A stretch of 64,000 bases of DNA from Nosema muscidifuracis (GCA_028335825.1 JAIOKI010000004.1:372001-436000); one strand, 5' to 3'. Counted from the first letter of the stretch, positions 31,886-41,501 are shown. The notes: generated by a model not told the origin, from the sequence alone. A program made the numbers and translations.

Positions 31886-32578
31886 ATGGAACAACATTTT
31901 ATTTTAAGATTATCAGATGAACTCAAAGATAAAATTGATCTCACTGAAGCAAGTTTAGAAAGTATTGATACTGAAAGAGTACAATTGACTTATAAAAATC
32001 AAACATATCCTGGTATTGTAGTTAAGTTACCATGTATAATCGAATCACAAAAAACATTAGATAAAAAACAATATTACAAAGTATGTGATATTTCAACAAT
32101 GATTGTAATATATCCAAATGATAACTTTAATTTAGTAAATGAACGTCGTATGCTCGAATTGAGTGGTCTTACTGCTCCATTAAAATATGTCAAAGCTAGA
32201 AGATTTAGAAAAAATACGACAGGTAATAAAATTCATTTAATTAACGAAATAGAACAAAAAGTTAATGAACTTTTAGAAAAAGATAAAAGAGCAAAGAAAG
32301 TCGAACTTGAAGGTACTGATATTGTGAAAGAATCTATAGATGATGATATATTAGAAATAGTAGCAGAAATAGAAAATAATCTTGAACCTATTGTCGTTAA
32401 AGAAGATCCAAAAATTATTGAACTTCCTGTTGATACACCTGAAATTATAGAACTAAAAAAAGAAATAGAACAGCAAGAAAATTTAGTCAAAAATGCTTTA
32501 AATCCTATTTTACAGCAAAGATTCAAAGCAAAACTTGACAGTCTTAAAGAAAAACTTAACGAAATGTATAAACAATAA
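31886..32578 (+). CDS. TAF7: TFIID subunit TAF7
   Basis: A subunit of the general transcription factor TFIID that contacts TAF1 and restrains its activity. The conserved N-terminal domain is clear: 'EQHFILRLSDE' (2-12), 'LPCIIESQKTLDKKQYYKV' (49-67), 'DISTMIVIY' and 'LTAPLKYVKARRFRKN' (95-110), the last being the TAFII55 signature. The rest (115-230) is a charged helical tail with coiled-coil potential at the end. Length 230 compares with 349 in human. The start is supported by CCCC two bases upstream. It converges on the histone-fold gene with a 16-base gap. Confidence 0.92.
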   Translation: MEQHFILRLSDELKDKIDLTEASLESIDTERVQLTYKNQTYPGIVVKLPCIIESQKTLDKKQYYKVCDISTMIVIYPNDNFNLVNERRMLELSGLTAPLKYVKARRFRKNTTGNKIHLINEIEQKVNELLEKDKRAKKVELEGTDIVKESIDDDILEIVAEIENNLEPIVVKEDPKIIELPVDTPEIIELKKEIEQQENLVKNALNPILQQRFKAKLDSLKEKLNEMYKQ

Positions 32579-32594
32579 ATATCATCTATTTAAT

Positions 32595-33284
32595 TTATTC
32601 ATAATTTTTGAAAATTTTTTGTCTCGTTATTTTTGGGAAATCTGTAAAAATATCTTCTAAATCGTTATATACTTCGATAGGTTTATTTTCCAAATTTCCT
32701 AATTCTAAAAAATATGTCTGATTAAAAGTAAATTTTTTTTTTGGAATTTCTTCTAAAATATTTGTAAAATCGTATTCATTTTCAGCTATTTTTCTTTTTC
32801 GAAAGGATTCTGGATTGCAATGTTTAAGAAATTTTTTAAAATCCTCATCCTTATCGATAGTTTCAGCGATAAAGCTTGTTTTAAGATTTGGTTCGGGGTC
32901 TATTTCATTTGAATTATTTCGTGTTATTCCTGTAAAGATTTGATCATTTGGTAATATTTTTAAAGAATGTAAAATTGATTTACTGCTACCTATATCACCT
33001 AAATATTTTCTTAAAGCGATTTGAGACTTCAAAAAAGACGAAATTTCTCTTTCACGAAAGGAATCTGATATTAGAAAGTTGTTTATACAAAATCTAGAAC
33101 TATGTTCAAAATATACATTTGATCCTACTGCTTTATTCAGTCTAAGAGAAATTTGTGATATATAATGTTTTAAAACATCAGATAATATGTTTAAACTTTG
33201 TTCTGAAATCCTATCAAATCCTACTTGTATGCATATCTCGGATATACAAAGTTTTAATATCTTTATATTCAAATTTGATTTCAT
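32595..33284 (-). CDS. Histone-fold (BTP) protein, TAF3/TAF8/Spt7-like
   Basis: A 229-residue protein with an N-terminal bromodomain-associated histone fold: 'LKLCISEICIQVGFDRISEQ' then 'NILSDVLKHYISQISLRLNK' (residues about 11-50). This pattern (long alpha-2 after AGF/VGF) is that of TAF3, TAF8 and Spt7, which pair with TAF10 in TFIID or SAGA. No PHD finger or bromodomain follows. The rest is charged and unassigned, with possible short matches to TAF8 around 'DPEPNLKTSFIAE'. A CCC lies about 13 bases upstream of the ATG. The exact subunit cannot be settled by reading. Confidence 0.72.
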   Translation of the reverse strand: MKSNLNIKILKLCISEICIQVGFDRISEQSLNILSDVLKHYISQISLRLNKAVGSNVYFEHSSRFCINNFLISDSFREREISSFLKSQIALRKYLGDIGSSKSILHSLKILPNDQIFTGITRNNSNEIDPEPNLKTSFIAETIDKDEDFKKFLKHCNPESFRKRKIAENEYDFTNILEEIPKKKFTFNQTYFLELGNLENKPIEVYNDLEDIFTDFPKITRQKIFKNYE

Positions 33285-34140
33285 AAACTTAAAACAAGGG
33301 AATAAAAAAATAAATTTTCCGAAAAAATAAACAAATCAAAGGGTTAAAGTATCAGATTTTTATTTTTATATTAAGATATATTAAAATTCATAATAAATTT
33401 ATCAATCTATTTAGAAATGGTAAAGAATAAATTAAAGTAATTTTAATTAGAATTTAGCAATTTACCTAAATACCTTAAATTTTTAAAGTAAGGCTTTTGT
33501 CTTCAATTTTATTACTTAACCAGACATTACAGATATATTTTTTATAATTCTAAAAGGACTTAAACATTGAATTTTTTATAATTAAGTTCTTAGTAATAAT
33601 CTGGCTTTTAAAAATGCTATTATCGGTTATTAAGTTTATGTTGTCTTGTATAATTAAGTTCTTAGTAATATTCTTGTTTTAAAAATGCTATTATCGGTTA
33701 TTAAGTTTATGTTGTCTTGTATAATTAAGTTCTTAGTAATATTTTTGTTTTAAAAATGCTATTGTTAAATGTGATTTTTAACTATTGTAATTTTAATAAT
33801 ATTGTATTTGACGTAATTTATTTTTTAAGATCCTATTAAATATTTTTAAACACTACAAGTTTAATGGGAATGTTTGTATTGAATTTATTTTTTAAAAAAA
33901 CTTTAATTTAAAGATCTTGTTAAAATATTTAGTTATAAAAGATGATTAGACTTAAAATTAGTTATTATATTAAAAAATATTTATAGAATTTTAGCTAGTC
34001 GAATAATTACAATATAATTAATTTAACAAATCATATAAATAAATTATAATCATTATTGGTTTTTAAAGTTAATTTATTACCTTTTTGAAAGCTGAAATTT
34101 TAACGGGTTTTTATATTTTTTTGAGATTTTTTACCCCTTC
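33285..34140. repeat. Spacer with 3-copy 71-72 bp tandem repeat
   Basis: 33577-33766 has three copies starting at 33577, 33649 and 33720, with cores 'tataattaagttcttagtaa', 'tttaaaaatgctatt' and 'atcggttattaagtttatg'. The second and third share almost every base. The CCCC at 34134-34137 is the Brf1 start signal. Confidence 0.88.
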
Positions 34141-35274
34141 ATGATCTGTCAAAATTGTAATTCTTCCACAACTGCTACAGACAGTGCACAGGGTGTCATT
34201 TATTGTACTGAATGTGGAATGGTACAAGAAGAGAACATAATAGTAAATGCAATTAACTTTTCTGATAATGGAGCTAAAAGTACTTTAAATGGTAAAATAG
34301 TAGATTTGGATTCTAAACAAGTTGGTACTCAGTATGTAGATGCCAGTTATTATATTAAAAACACCATTTCTAGTATATGTGCTACACTTGGTCTAGGAAA
34401 TACTTTTCTAGAATGTGGATACAGATATTACAGACTACTTCTACCATACAATCTTAGTAAAGGTAAGTCAATTCTATACACACTCAGTGCTTGCATTTAC
34501 ATTGTTTGTAGAGAAGAAAAAACTCCTCATCTTCTTATAGATTTTTCTAATGCTCTTAATATTGATGTATTTAAGATTGGAAAGTCTTTTTCGCGAATTG
34601 TCGAATTTTTAAACTTAAGGATTCCAAATATAGATCCTACACTTTATATACAGAGATATATCGTTAAATTAAATTTAAAAAATCCAAAAATAACATCTCT
34701 TGCTCTTCGTATTATATCTAGAATGAATAGAGATTGGATCACTACTGGAAGAAGACCAAATAATATATGTGGTGTATTTATTTTAATAGCAAGTCGAGTA
34801 TACAATGAAGAAAGAACGATTAATGAAATTGCAAAGGTTGTTCATGTATCGGAATATACTTTAAAAAAAAGATTAATGGAGATCAGCGACACAGGCACTG
34901 CCGATTTAAGTGTGGAACAATTTAATTCGCAGTGGCTTATTAAAGAAGAAGATCCTCCTGTTATCAAAAGAGAAATTAAAAGAAAAATCAAGAAAATTGA
35001 TAGTTTAGAAGATGATAAAATAAATATAGAAGAAGATTCGGCTGACGATTTACTTACCGAGAGTGAATTTTACGAAAGAAAAAAAGTCTGGGAAGATATG
35101 TATGAAGATTTTATGATTGAAAAGGCTGAAAAGCTAAAACATGTAAAGAAGCCAAAGAGAAGAAATATAAAAAAACAATACAATAATGTTTCGGATGTGC
35201 TAAAATCTTTAAACAAACGTGTATCGAGTAAGATTAATTACAGCATTATTGAAAGTCTTTTCGATGATTTGTGA
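34141..35274 (+). CDS. BRF1: Pol III initiation factor Brf1 (TFIIIB)
   Basis: The TFIIB-related subunit of TFIIIB that recruits RNA polymerase III to tRNA and other genes. The zinc ribbon has C3, C6, C22 and C25, followed by two cyclin folds (about 70-250): 'LYTLSACIYIVCREEKTPHL' in the first and 'RRPNNICGVFILIASRVYNE' in the second. Brf homology block: 'LLTESEFYERKKVWEDMYED' (about 303-322). The length of 377 is shorter than in yeast (596). The C-terminal block distinguishes it from TFIIB. A CCCC run ends 3 bases before the ATG. It serves the two tRNA genes in this window among others. Confidence 0.93.
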   Translation: MICQNCNSSTTATDSAQGVIYCTECGMVQEENIIVNAINFSDNGAKSTLNGKIVDLDSKQVGTQYVDASYYIKNTISSICATLGLGNTFLECGYRYYRLLLPYNLSKGKSILYTLSACIYIVCREEKTPHLLIDFSNALNIDVFKIGKSFSRIVEFLNLRIPNIDPTLYIQRYIVKLNLKNPKITSLALRIISRMNRDWITTGRRPNNICGVFILIASRVYNEERTINEIAKVVHVSEYTLKKRLMEISDTGTADLSVEQFNSQWLIKEEDPPVIKREIKRKIKKIDSLEDDKINIEEDSADDLLTESEFYERKKVWEDMYEDFMIEKAEKLKHVKKPKRRNIKKQYNNVSDVLKSLNKRVSSKINYSIIESLFDDL

Positions 35275-35312
35275 TACAAAGTTTAATATCAGAATAATTT
35301 TTGTTTTGTTTA

Positions 35313-35606
35313 ATGAGTGATGAAGTTTCAAAGAAAATTGAAGAGGAAGTTGGAGGTCTAAAAGATAAGTTACAATCTAGGCTAAAGGAGACAGAAGAAA
35401 TAGGAGATCTTGAATCTAATTTACAAAAGCAATCACATAAATTAACCAAAACCACTGAGGAGCATCAAGAAGTATCAAGAGATACTAGAAATAAAATGTG
35501 GTTTAAATATGCTAAATGGTTTGCATTGATTGTGATTCTTTGCATATTGCTTGGTTTATTTGTTTTAAGGCCTATTATAAATGCAATATCTCTTTGTCTT
35601 TTATAA
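35313..35606 (+). CDS. R-SNARE-like tail-anchored protein (synaptobrevin type)
   Basis: A 97-residue protein with a coiled-coil SNARE-like stretch and a C-terminal membrane anchor. Counting from the ATG, hydrophobic heptad positions are I9, V13, L16, L20, then R23, which would be the zero-layer arginine, then I30, L37 and L44. 'NKMWFKYAKW' (60-69) resembles the Trp-rich pre-membrane segment of VAMP/Snc1, and the span 'FALIVILCILLGLFVL' follows. Compared with Snc1 there is about one extra heptad between layer +8 and the membrane. A start further upstream would need a non-ATG codon. The role would be vesicle fusion. The R-SNARE class is inferred. Confidence 0.62.
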   Translation: MSDEVSKKIEEEVGGLKDKLQSRLKETEEIGDLESNLQKQSHKLTKTTEEHQEVSRDTRNKMWFKYAKWFALIVILCILLGLFVLRPIINAISLCLL

Positions 35607-35611
35607 TAAAT

Positions 35612-35774
35612 TCTTTTTGATTTAACAATTTAATTTTTGATTTAATCTATTCAGCATAATTAAATGTTCAATCTGGTATTGCTCATATATCTTTATAAGA
35701 ATCTTTTTGATTTAACAATTTAATCTATTCAGCATAATTAAATGTTCAATCTGGTATTGCTCATATATCTTTAT
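35612..35774 (+). repeat. Direct duplication, about 73-85 bp, in the LRR gene leader
   Basis: Copies at 35612-35696 and 35702-35774 share 'ctattcagcataattaaatg' and 'ttcaatctggtattgctcat' exactly. Copy 1 has a 12-base internal insertion. The repeat ends 35 bases before the ATG of the LRR gene. Confidence 0.92.
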
Positions 35775-35808
35775 TAGGAATTTTAAATTTCATTTTAATT
35801 TTTAATCC

Positions 35809-36474
35809 ATGGAAGAAGAAAAGAAAGAGACTATTTTTTGTCTACAGCATTCTAAACTTAAACATATTCCAATTTTTGATTCTAATATAACAAAGTTGGA
35901 TTTAAGACGAAATGAGATACAAGAAATGAATTTTCCTTATTCAGAAACACTCATAGATGTAGATTTATCCGATAACAAAATAAGAAAAATAAGAAATTTA
36001 GAAAATTTACCTAATCTTAGAATTTTAGATTTAAGTTACAATTTATTAAAAGAGATGAATATTTGTGATACAAAAATTGAAGAACTTTATTTAATATGCA
36101 ATGATTTATCTAAAATAGATAAAGTTAATCTAAAAAATGCAAAAATAATTGATTTAGCTGGAAATGAAATTTCTAAAATAGAAAATTTGGAAAATTGCAC
36201 TCAACTTCGCGAACTGTATTTGGGAAATAATAAAATCGAAAATATTCCTGATTTAAATTATTTATCAAATCTTGAAATTTTAGATCTTCAAAGTAATAAA
36301 TTATCTTATATAGATTGTAATCTTCTTCCTACCAGTCTCAAAAAACTTTTAATTAGTGATAACAAGAATTTAAAAATGATTATTAATTATGATCGAATGA
36401 TTAATTTATCTCTACTTGCAATTGAAAGAACTATGATAGAATCAATATCTTTAAATATTGAAATATGGAAATAA
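35809..36474 (+). CDS. Leucine-rich-repeat protein, SDS22-like
   Basis: A 221-residue protein almost entirely of leucine-rich repeats with a 20-24-residue period. Units such as 'LIDVDLSDNKIRKIRNLENL', 'LRILDLSYNLLKEM', 'LRELYLGNNKIENIPDLNYL' and 'LEILDLQSNKLSYID' are of the SDS22 type (LxxLxLxxNxIxxIxxL). SDS22 (PPP1R7) is a protein phosphatase 1 regulator in yeast and animals. An LRR capping motif at the C-terminus is not clear. No signal peptide or membrane span is present. It may be a PP1 regulator or another LRR adaptor such as a U2A'-like protein. The gene converges on the RPEL gene 20 bases away. Confidence 0.72.
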   Translation: MEEEKKETIFCLQHSKLKHIPIFDSNITKLDLRRNEIQEMNFPYSETLIDVDLSDNKIRKIRNLENLPNLRILDLSYNLLKEMNICDTKIEELYLICNDLSKIDKVNLKNAKIIDLAGNEISKIENLENCTQLRELYLGNNKIENIPDLNYLSNLEILDLQSNKLSYIDCNLLPTSLKKLLISDNKNLKMIINYDRMINLSLLAIERTMIESISLNIEIWK

Positions 36475-36494
36475 AAAAAATATTTTTAATTTAT

Positions 36495-36863
36495 TTATCT
36501 TCTAAATATATTTAGCTTATGAATAATTACGATTTTCTTATACTCAAAATCCATTTTTTTTACTAGATTCGAAATTGAAGGTGCAATATATCCTCCTGAA
36601 TTACAATTTTCTATATTTCTATTAACAAGTAAATTACTTAACTCATCTTTAATTTCTTTTATAACCAATTCATTACGAATTATATTTCTATTTTTTAGAT
36701 CTTCTATACTGGGTCTGTTCTGTAATTTTTTGTCAAGAGTCGTTGATAAGAAATTAATTTTTCTACGTATATGATCTCTAGATAAAAGTACTTTATCATA
36801 TTCTTCTATGTTTAGAGATCCATTCAGATATTTAACTACTTCATATTTAATGTCATTGTTCAT
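36495..36863 (-). CDS. Small RPEL-motif protein
   Basis: A 122-residue protein with a clear RPEL motif, RPSIEDLKNRNII (residues 50-62), matching RPxxxEL(x)xRNIL, the G-actin-binding element of MRTF and Phactr proteins. A second possible degenerate copy lies before it ('LLSRDHIRRKI'). Fungal RPEL proteins carry two to three copies, so one is low. The rest is charged with no signal peptide or membrane segment. The start shows no C-run signal. Its partner would be monomeric actin, if the motif is functional. The reading is by motif only. Confidence 0.6.
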   Translation of the reverse strand: MNNDIKYEVVKYLNGSLNIEEYDKVLLSRDHIRRKINFLSTTLDKKLQNRPSIEDLKNRNIIRNELVIKEIKDELSNLLVNRNIENCNSGGYIAPSISNLVKKMDFEYKKIVIIHKLNIFRR

Positions 36864-38548
36864 GTCAATAATCTGGTCTTATTTTTTTATCAGTCAATTT
36901 TTTTAATTTATTTTTCGTTAATTTTATTGGTGCATTTATTTAAAACTGATCAATACCATAATCACTAAAATCATACGTAAATGCTTTTCTAAATTTATAA
37001 TGATTCGTTATGATTGATCTAATTATTTTTTTTTATTTCCTGTCATTTTTTATTGGTCAAATTAATAGTTCCTTTAAAAACAAATCAGATAATTGGAAAA
37101 TTTAAATATAAGAAACATTATTTAATAAGTTTAGGTAAGTCTCATTTTTGTATATGTGAATATATCATAATATTTATACAAAAGGAGAACAAATAAAAAA
37201 AAATATTACCAGTTTTTATTTTACTCCTTTGCTAAGACATTTATAAAGGATATTTTTCATACCTAAAAATAAATCTTATCTATTATGCTTGGTCTTAATA
37301 AGTGGGTAAGTTTATTTATGCGTGTTATAGAAGTGAGTAAGTTATTTTATGCGTGTTATATAAGTAAGTAAGTTATTTTATGCATGTTATATAAGTAAAA
37401 TTTATTGGCTAATTACCAATTACAAAACAAAATTATTTCTCACTAGATAAATATTAAATAATAGTAACTATTTAATATTTACAGAATGAAGTATAATCTG
37501 GTTAATTAATTGAGTTATAGGCAATCAATAATGATTTAAATGAAGTTTGAGATCTTAAAGATAAACAGGTGAAACGAAAACTCACTAAAACTGTGATATA
37601 AGTATCATAAAAATGATAACAAGTTAGCCTTTTATTTTTTAGTATTGTCTATTCAATAAAACTGTTAAATCATAACGATTATCTCTATTAATATTTTTCA
37701 TACAGATTTTATAATTAATTAATGCTTTTCTGTTTTCAAAACGAGAATCTACTTTTATTATCAGAATTAAGCAAATAATAATTTATTTCAACTTTATAAA
37801 TAAATATCTAAAGCTTTCATTTTTCTCATTATAGGAATGTTTTATTAAAAATAAAGATAATGAAATTAATTTATAAAATGGATGAATAAGAAGAAGATTG
37901 TTTTTAGAGTTTAATAAAATATATTTTATCAATAATGTAAGAATTATAACAATAGATAAAATTAAAAAATACTTATTTGGGTATATTTATGCAAGGATAT
38001 TCAAGATCACACTCACAGAAAAAACAGTTACATAAATAAATTTTGATAAAGTTGATGAATTTACCTTTTTTAAAAAATATACCCAAATAAGTATTTTTCG
38101 ATAATTTTATTTTATCTTATAAATTTAACTAATTATCATTAATAAATTAAAATATTTATATTAGATAATATTTGGATATTATATTATTATTTAAGTAATT
38201 TATATGCTTTGAATAGATATTTAATTGAATAAATACTTCTATGATATTATTTAATGTAAATAGTTATTAGCTTATTAAAATGATATTTAATTAAGTTATT
38301 TTGTTTTTTATAAATTTTACCCTAGCATAAAATTAATTTTATTCTTTTAAATTTTTAAATAATTTACAATGTAGAGTTATTAATTGACATAAATATTTTA
38401 TTGATGTCAATTAAAATAAAATATTTTAAATTTTCAATATATCATAAATTATATTAAAATAATTTCTTTTATTTTATAAAATTTATTTTAGCATAAACTA
38501 ATTGTCTGCTTCAAGTTGTAAATAAAAAATATTTATGTATCCCCAAAT
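36864..38548. other. Long spacer: 31-bp repeats, two palindromes, MITE-like element
   Basis: 37298-37400 has three copies of 'gtaagttattttatgcgtgt' plus 'tatataagtaa' (31-bp period). 37724-37757 and 37808-37850 hold copies of the dispersed palindrome family. 37953-38117 is an inverted-repeat element (see separate entry). 37400-37650 has scattered less AT-rich words but no frame. The CCCC at 38541-38544 belongs to the exportin start. Confidence 0.65.
37953..38117. mobile_element. MITE-like element with perfect 24-bp terminal inverted repeats
   Basis: Arms at 37965-37988 and 38075-38098 are exact reverse complements of 24 bases (aaaaatacttatttgggtat then attt). An imperfect outer extension (agataaaat on both sides) takes it to 37953 and 38117. 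The 86-base centre is less AT-rich and does not code. No transposase is present. Small size and long arms fit a non-autonomous DNA transposon, though a structured RNA is possible. Confidence 0.62.
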
Positions 38549-40789
38549 ATGAAACTTGAAAAGTTATACCAAGAACTTGCAAACAATCCAAATGTTATAA
38601 ATGAAATAGAAGTAGAGATTAATTCTTTAGTAAACTCCGATTCTCTTGAAGGAACATTTAATTTATATAAATCAAATATTTCTGAAATGAAAATTTATGC
38701 ATTAAAAATTATTGAAGAAAGAATAAAAATAAAAAAATCTAATAACAAAAATTTAGATTTAGAGATTAATGCTATGAAAAGTATTATAATCACTGATTCT
38801 AGTGATAAGACAGCTGAAGTATTTGCTAAATTAGGAATTTATGAATGGCCTAATAATTTTCCTGATTTTTTTCAAATTATTATAGATTTAATTTCTACTA
38901 AACAAGAGACTGGTTATAAAGTTTTATACAATTTCTTATATTTAATGAATTATAGTCAAGAAATTAATGATAAAAGAAAGAGTGAATTAAAGAAAGCTAT
39001 AGGAATTATATATAAGGGGTATATGCAATTATTTGAAGATACATTTGCTTTATATATTATACCAATCTTAACAGAATCTTTAAAAATATTACCTAAAAAT
39101 TTTGATTATTCAATTATATACAGAAAGGGTCATGAATATCCAGAAAAAACTATTGAATTTATTAATGAAATGGGGGATTCTTTAAATATAGAAGATGTTA
39201 TAGAGCTAGCTAGTAAAATGAATATTTCTGTAGGAATTTTAATATATTTTAATTCTTTAAAAAATAAGTCACCAAATATACAAAATGTTGGGAAAATGTA
39301 TGAATATGTTTATAAAGGTTTAAGAACAAGCATATCTACTTTTTTAATATCAATAGATTTTTGGGTTAAATTTTTTTGTACTAAACATAAAGAACAATTT
39401 GTTGATCAAATATTAACAGAAGTATTATCAATATTTATAAGTTTAGATGAACAACAAAGACTTGAAATCGAAGGAGAAGTTTATGGATTATTTACTGTTT
39501 TAATTAAGAATTATCCAGAAAATATATTTATATTTATAAAAAATAGTGGTGATTTATTACCTAAAAGACTTGGTTTATTTTTTATTAGAAAGTTACATTA
39601 TCAATATTTAATAATTTTAAAAAATGGTTTACCAACTTTAATTAATTTTAATGAGCTTATTTTTAAAGATGTTTTATTAAATGGTACAATATTAGAACTT
39701 TCTAATGATAATAGAGCAGTAGATATTATTCAATATATGGATTTATCAGATAAAGATTGTGCTAAATTAGTAATTAGAATTATAAAGAAATTTCCTTTAT
39801 CTGAGAGTTTAATTAATAAAATTATAGAAAAATGTGTTTTTACTGATAAAGAAAATGCGAATGAAGTTATCGTTGAATGTTGTATTAAATTAGATAGAAT
39901 AGAACATTTTGATGATAAATGGGATCATGAAAAATTTATAAGATTTTTCTATTATTTGAGACGAGTTCCTATGAAAGTTTGTCAATATTCTCAATTATAC
40001 TTTAACGAATTTATTTTAAAAAGTCCTTTCGATCGTTGTTTTTCTATTTTAAAAATGTTAGGTGATTTTCCAAAAGAAATTTATGAAAAGATTTATGATG
40101 ATATTTATAGATATCCTTATGAAGATCTAAATTGTTTTAATAGAGACTTATTGGTATTTTTAAAATTACAAGATCCTTTTATTAGACGTGAAGTAGATAG
40201 AATTTTACTTGATTGGACACAATTAGAAAATACAGATAATCTTATTCTTTGTACTAAATCTTTACTTAGTGTATTAACAGAAGGTATTAATAAGTCAAAT
40301 TTATCAGGAATTCAATACGAGTCTATAGATTCGTTATTTGATCTTTTAAGGATTGATGATTCCGGAATTATACGAAGAATTTCAGAAATATTCTGTTCAT
40401 ACAAAAATAGATTTGATGTAAAGAAGGCAGTATACTTCTTTTTATTAAATTATAATTCCAGTTATGTAGAAGGATCTCATTTAAATGTATCAGCTGCTAT
40501 AACTAAATGTATTAAAGAAGAAAATGGAGCTGAAGCTTTAAATGAGATTTTAACTGATATTCCTTATGAAAGTTGTAAGAATCTTAGAGATGAATGTCTT
40601 AAATATAATACAAAGAGAGGTCAAACTCTTGTCCGTAATTTTTTACAAAATTTTAAAGGGAGACCGTTAAATACTTTATATGAAAATAATTTCAAAGTAA
40701 GAGAACAAAATTTTATAAACAATGGAAGTGATAAAAAGGTTGGTGGATTTGATTTCGAAATAGATAAAACGTATTTTGGAAAGAATTGA
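38549..40789 (+). CDS. Exportin-like karyopherin (HEAT-repeat protein)
   Basis: A 746-residue all-helical protein read as an importin-beta-superfamily nuclear transport receptor of the exportin branch. Near the N-terminus 'YEWPNNFPDFFQIIIDLI' (98-115) resembles the conserved EWP..WP.F..... element of exportins (Crm1, exportin-5, exportin-t), followed by helical repeats. It is shorter than typical exportins (about 1,000 residues), in line with the compact genome. The cargo (tRNA, NES protein) cannot be read from the sequence. Exportin-t (Los1) and Crm1-like remain possible, and a HEAT protein of other function is the fallback. A CCCC run ends 4 bases before the ATG. Confidence 0.6.
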   Translation: MKLEKLYQELANNPNVINEIEVEINSLVNSDSLEGTFNLYKSNISEMKIYALKIIEERIKIKKSNNKNLDLEINAMKSIIITDSSDKTAEVFAKLGIYEWPNNFPDFFQIIIDLISTKQETGYKVLYNFLYLMNYSQEINDKRKSELKKAIGIIYKGYMQLFEDTFALYIIPILTESLKILPKNFDYSIIYRKGHEYPEKTIEFINEMGDSLNIEDVIELASKMNISVGILIYFNSLKNKSPNIQNVGKMYEYVYKGLRTSISTFLISIDFWVKFFCTKHKEQFVDQILTEVLSIFISLDEQQRLEIEGEVYGLFTVLIKNYPENIFIFIKNSGDLLPKRLGLFFIRKLHYQYLIILKNGLPTLINFNELIFKDVLLNGTILELSNDNRAVDIIQYMDLSDKDCAKLVIRIIKKFPLSESLINKIIEKCVFTDKENANEVIVECCIKLDRIEHFDDKWDHEKFIRFFYYLRRVPMKVCQYSQLYFNEFILKSPFDRCFSILKMLGDFPKEIYEKIYDDIYRYPYEDLNCFNRDLLVFLKLQDPFIRREVDRILLDWTQLENTDNLILCTKSLLSVLTEGINKSNLSGIQYESIDSLFDLLRIDDSGIIRRISEIFCSYKNRFDVKKAVYFFLLNYNSSYVEGSHLNVSAAITKCIKEENGAEALNEILTDIPYESCKNLRDECLKYNTKRGQTLVRNFLQNFKGRPLNTLYENNFKVREQNFINNGSDKKVGGFDFEIDKTYFGKN

Positions 40790-41216
40790 TAAATAAAATA
40801 CTTTTATAAATGTTATATCTAAAGATTTTCTGTTATGAGAACAGGAATATAATTTTATATAATAAAATAAAAAGAATTACCCTTTGTAATATTTTACACG
40901 TATACAGTTTAATTGTATTTTTAAGCAATATTTTACACGTATAAGGTTTAATTGTATTTTTAAGCAATATATTTGTTTTTAATATACTTAATTAATTGTT
41001 GTTATACTCTTTACATATACTTATTTGCTATACTCATTATATAAATTAAAATGACTATTGCTTAACATTTTATATATACTTATTTGTTATACTCATTATA
41101 TAAATTAAAATAATTGTTGTCATACTTTTTAATGGATTACAAAACCCCTTTCTGATATTTTTGATTAGTTTTTTTTCTCCTTATTTACATTAAAAATTAA
41201 ATTTTTAATATTTTTA
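40790..41216. repeat. Spacer with 39-40 bp and 63 bp repeats, and one palindrome copy
   Basis: 40821-40857 carries a palindrome-family copy (aaagattttctgttatgaga then acaggaata). 40886-40970 has two copies of 'aatattttacacgtata' plus 'gtttaattgtatttttaagc'. 41000-41130 has two copies of 'tatacttatttgytatactc' plus 'attatataaattaaaat'. Confidence 0.8.
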
Positions 41217-41501
41217 ATGAAAGATTCAAATTTATCTGAAGAAGAAAGAAAAGCTATTTTACTTGAAAAGATTTCTAAGGCATCTGACTATGTGAAACAA
41301 AAACAAAAGAATAATAAAATACTGGATGATCATATGTCAGTACTTAGAAATAGGGAAGATCCTTATCAACACATAAGTACTAATAAAACAAATATAAGAC
41401 TTAGAAGAATATTTATTCTTATGGCTATAGGTGTATGTTCATTATTTTTACTTACAGCTGTAATATTAAATAGGAGAAATCAATTAGAACTTGAAAAATA
41501 A
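41217..41501 (+). CDS. Small single-pass membrane protein, unknown
   Basis: A 94-residue protein with a charged, helical N-terminal 60 residues (ERKAILLEKI, YVKQKQKNNKIL) followed by one transmembrane segment at 65-84 ('IFILMAIGVCSLFLLTAVIL') and a short basic/acidic tail. The long N-terminal helix and C-proximal span resemble a tail-anchored or SNARE-accessory protein, but the tail after the span is about 10 residues and no SNARE layer pattern can be counted with confidence. No signal peptide is seen and there is no CCC signal. It follows the exportin-like gene on the same strand. Its function is unknown. Confidence 0.62.
   Translation: MKDSNLSEEERKAILLEKISKASDYVKQKQKNNKILDDHMSVLRNREDPYQHISTNKTNIRLRRIFILMAIGVCSLFLLTAVILNRRNQLELEK

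Noticed and set aside
35301-35312. Upstream start for the SNARE-like gene
   Set aside because: The codon there is TTG; the ATG at 35313 gives a normal short N-terminus.
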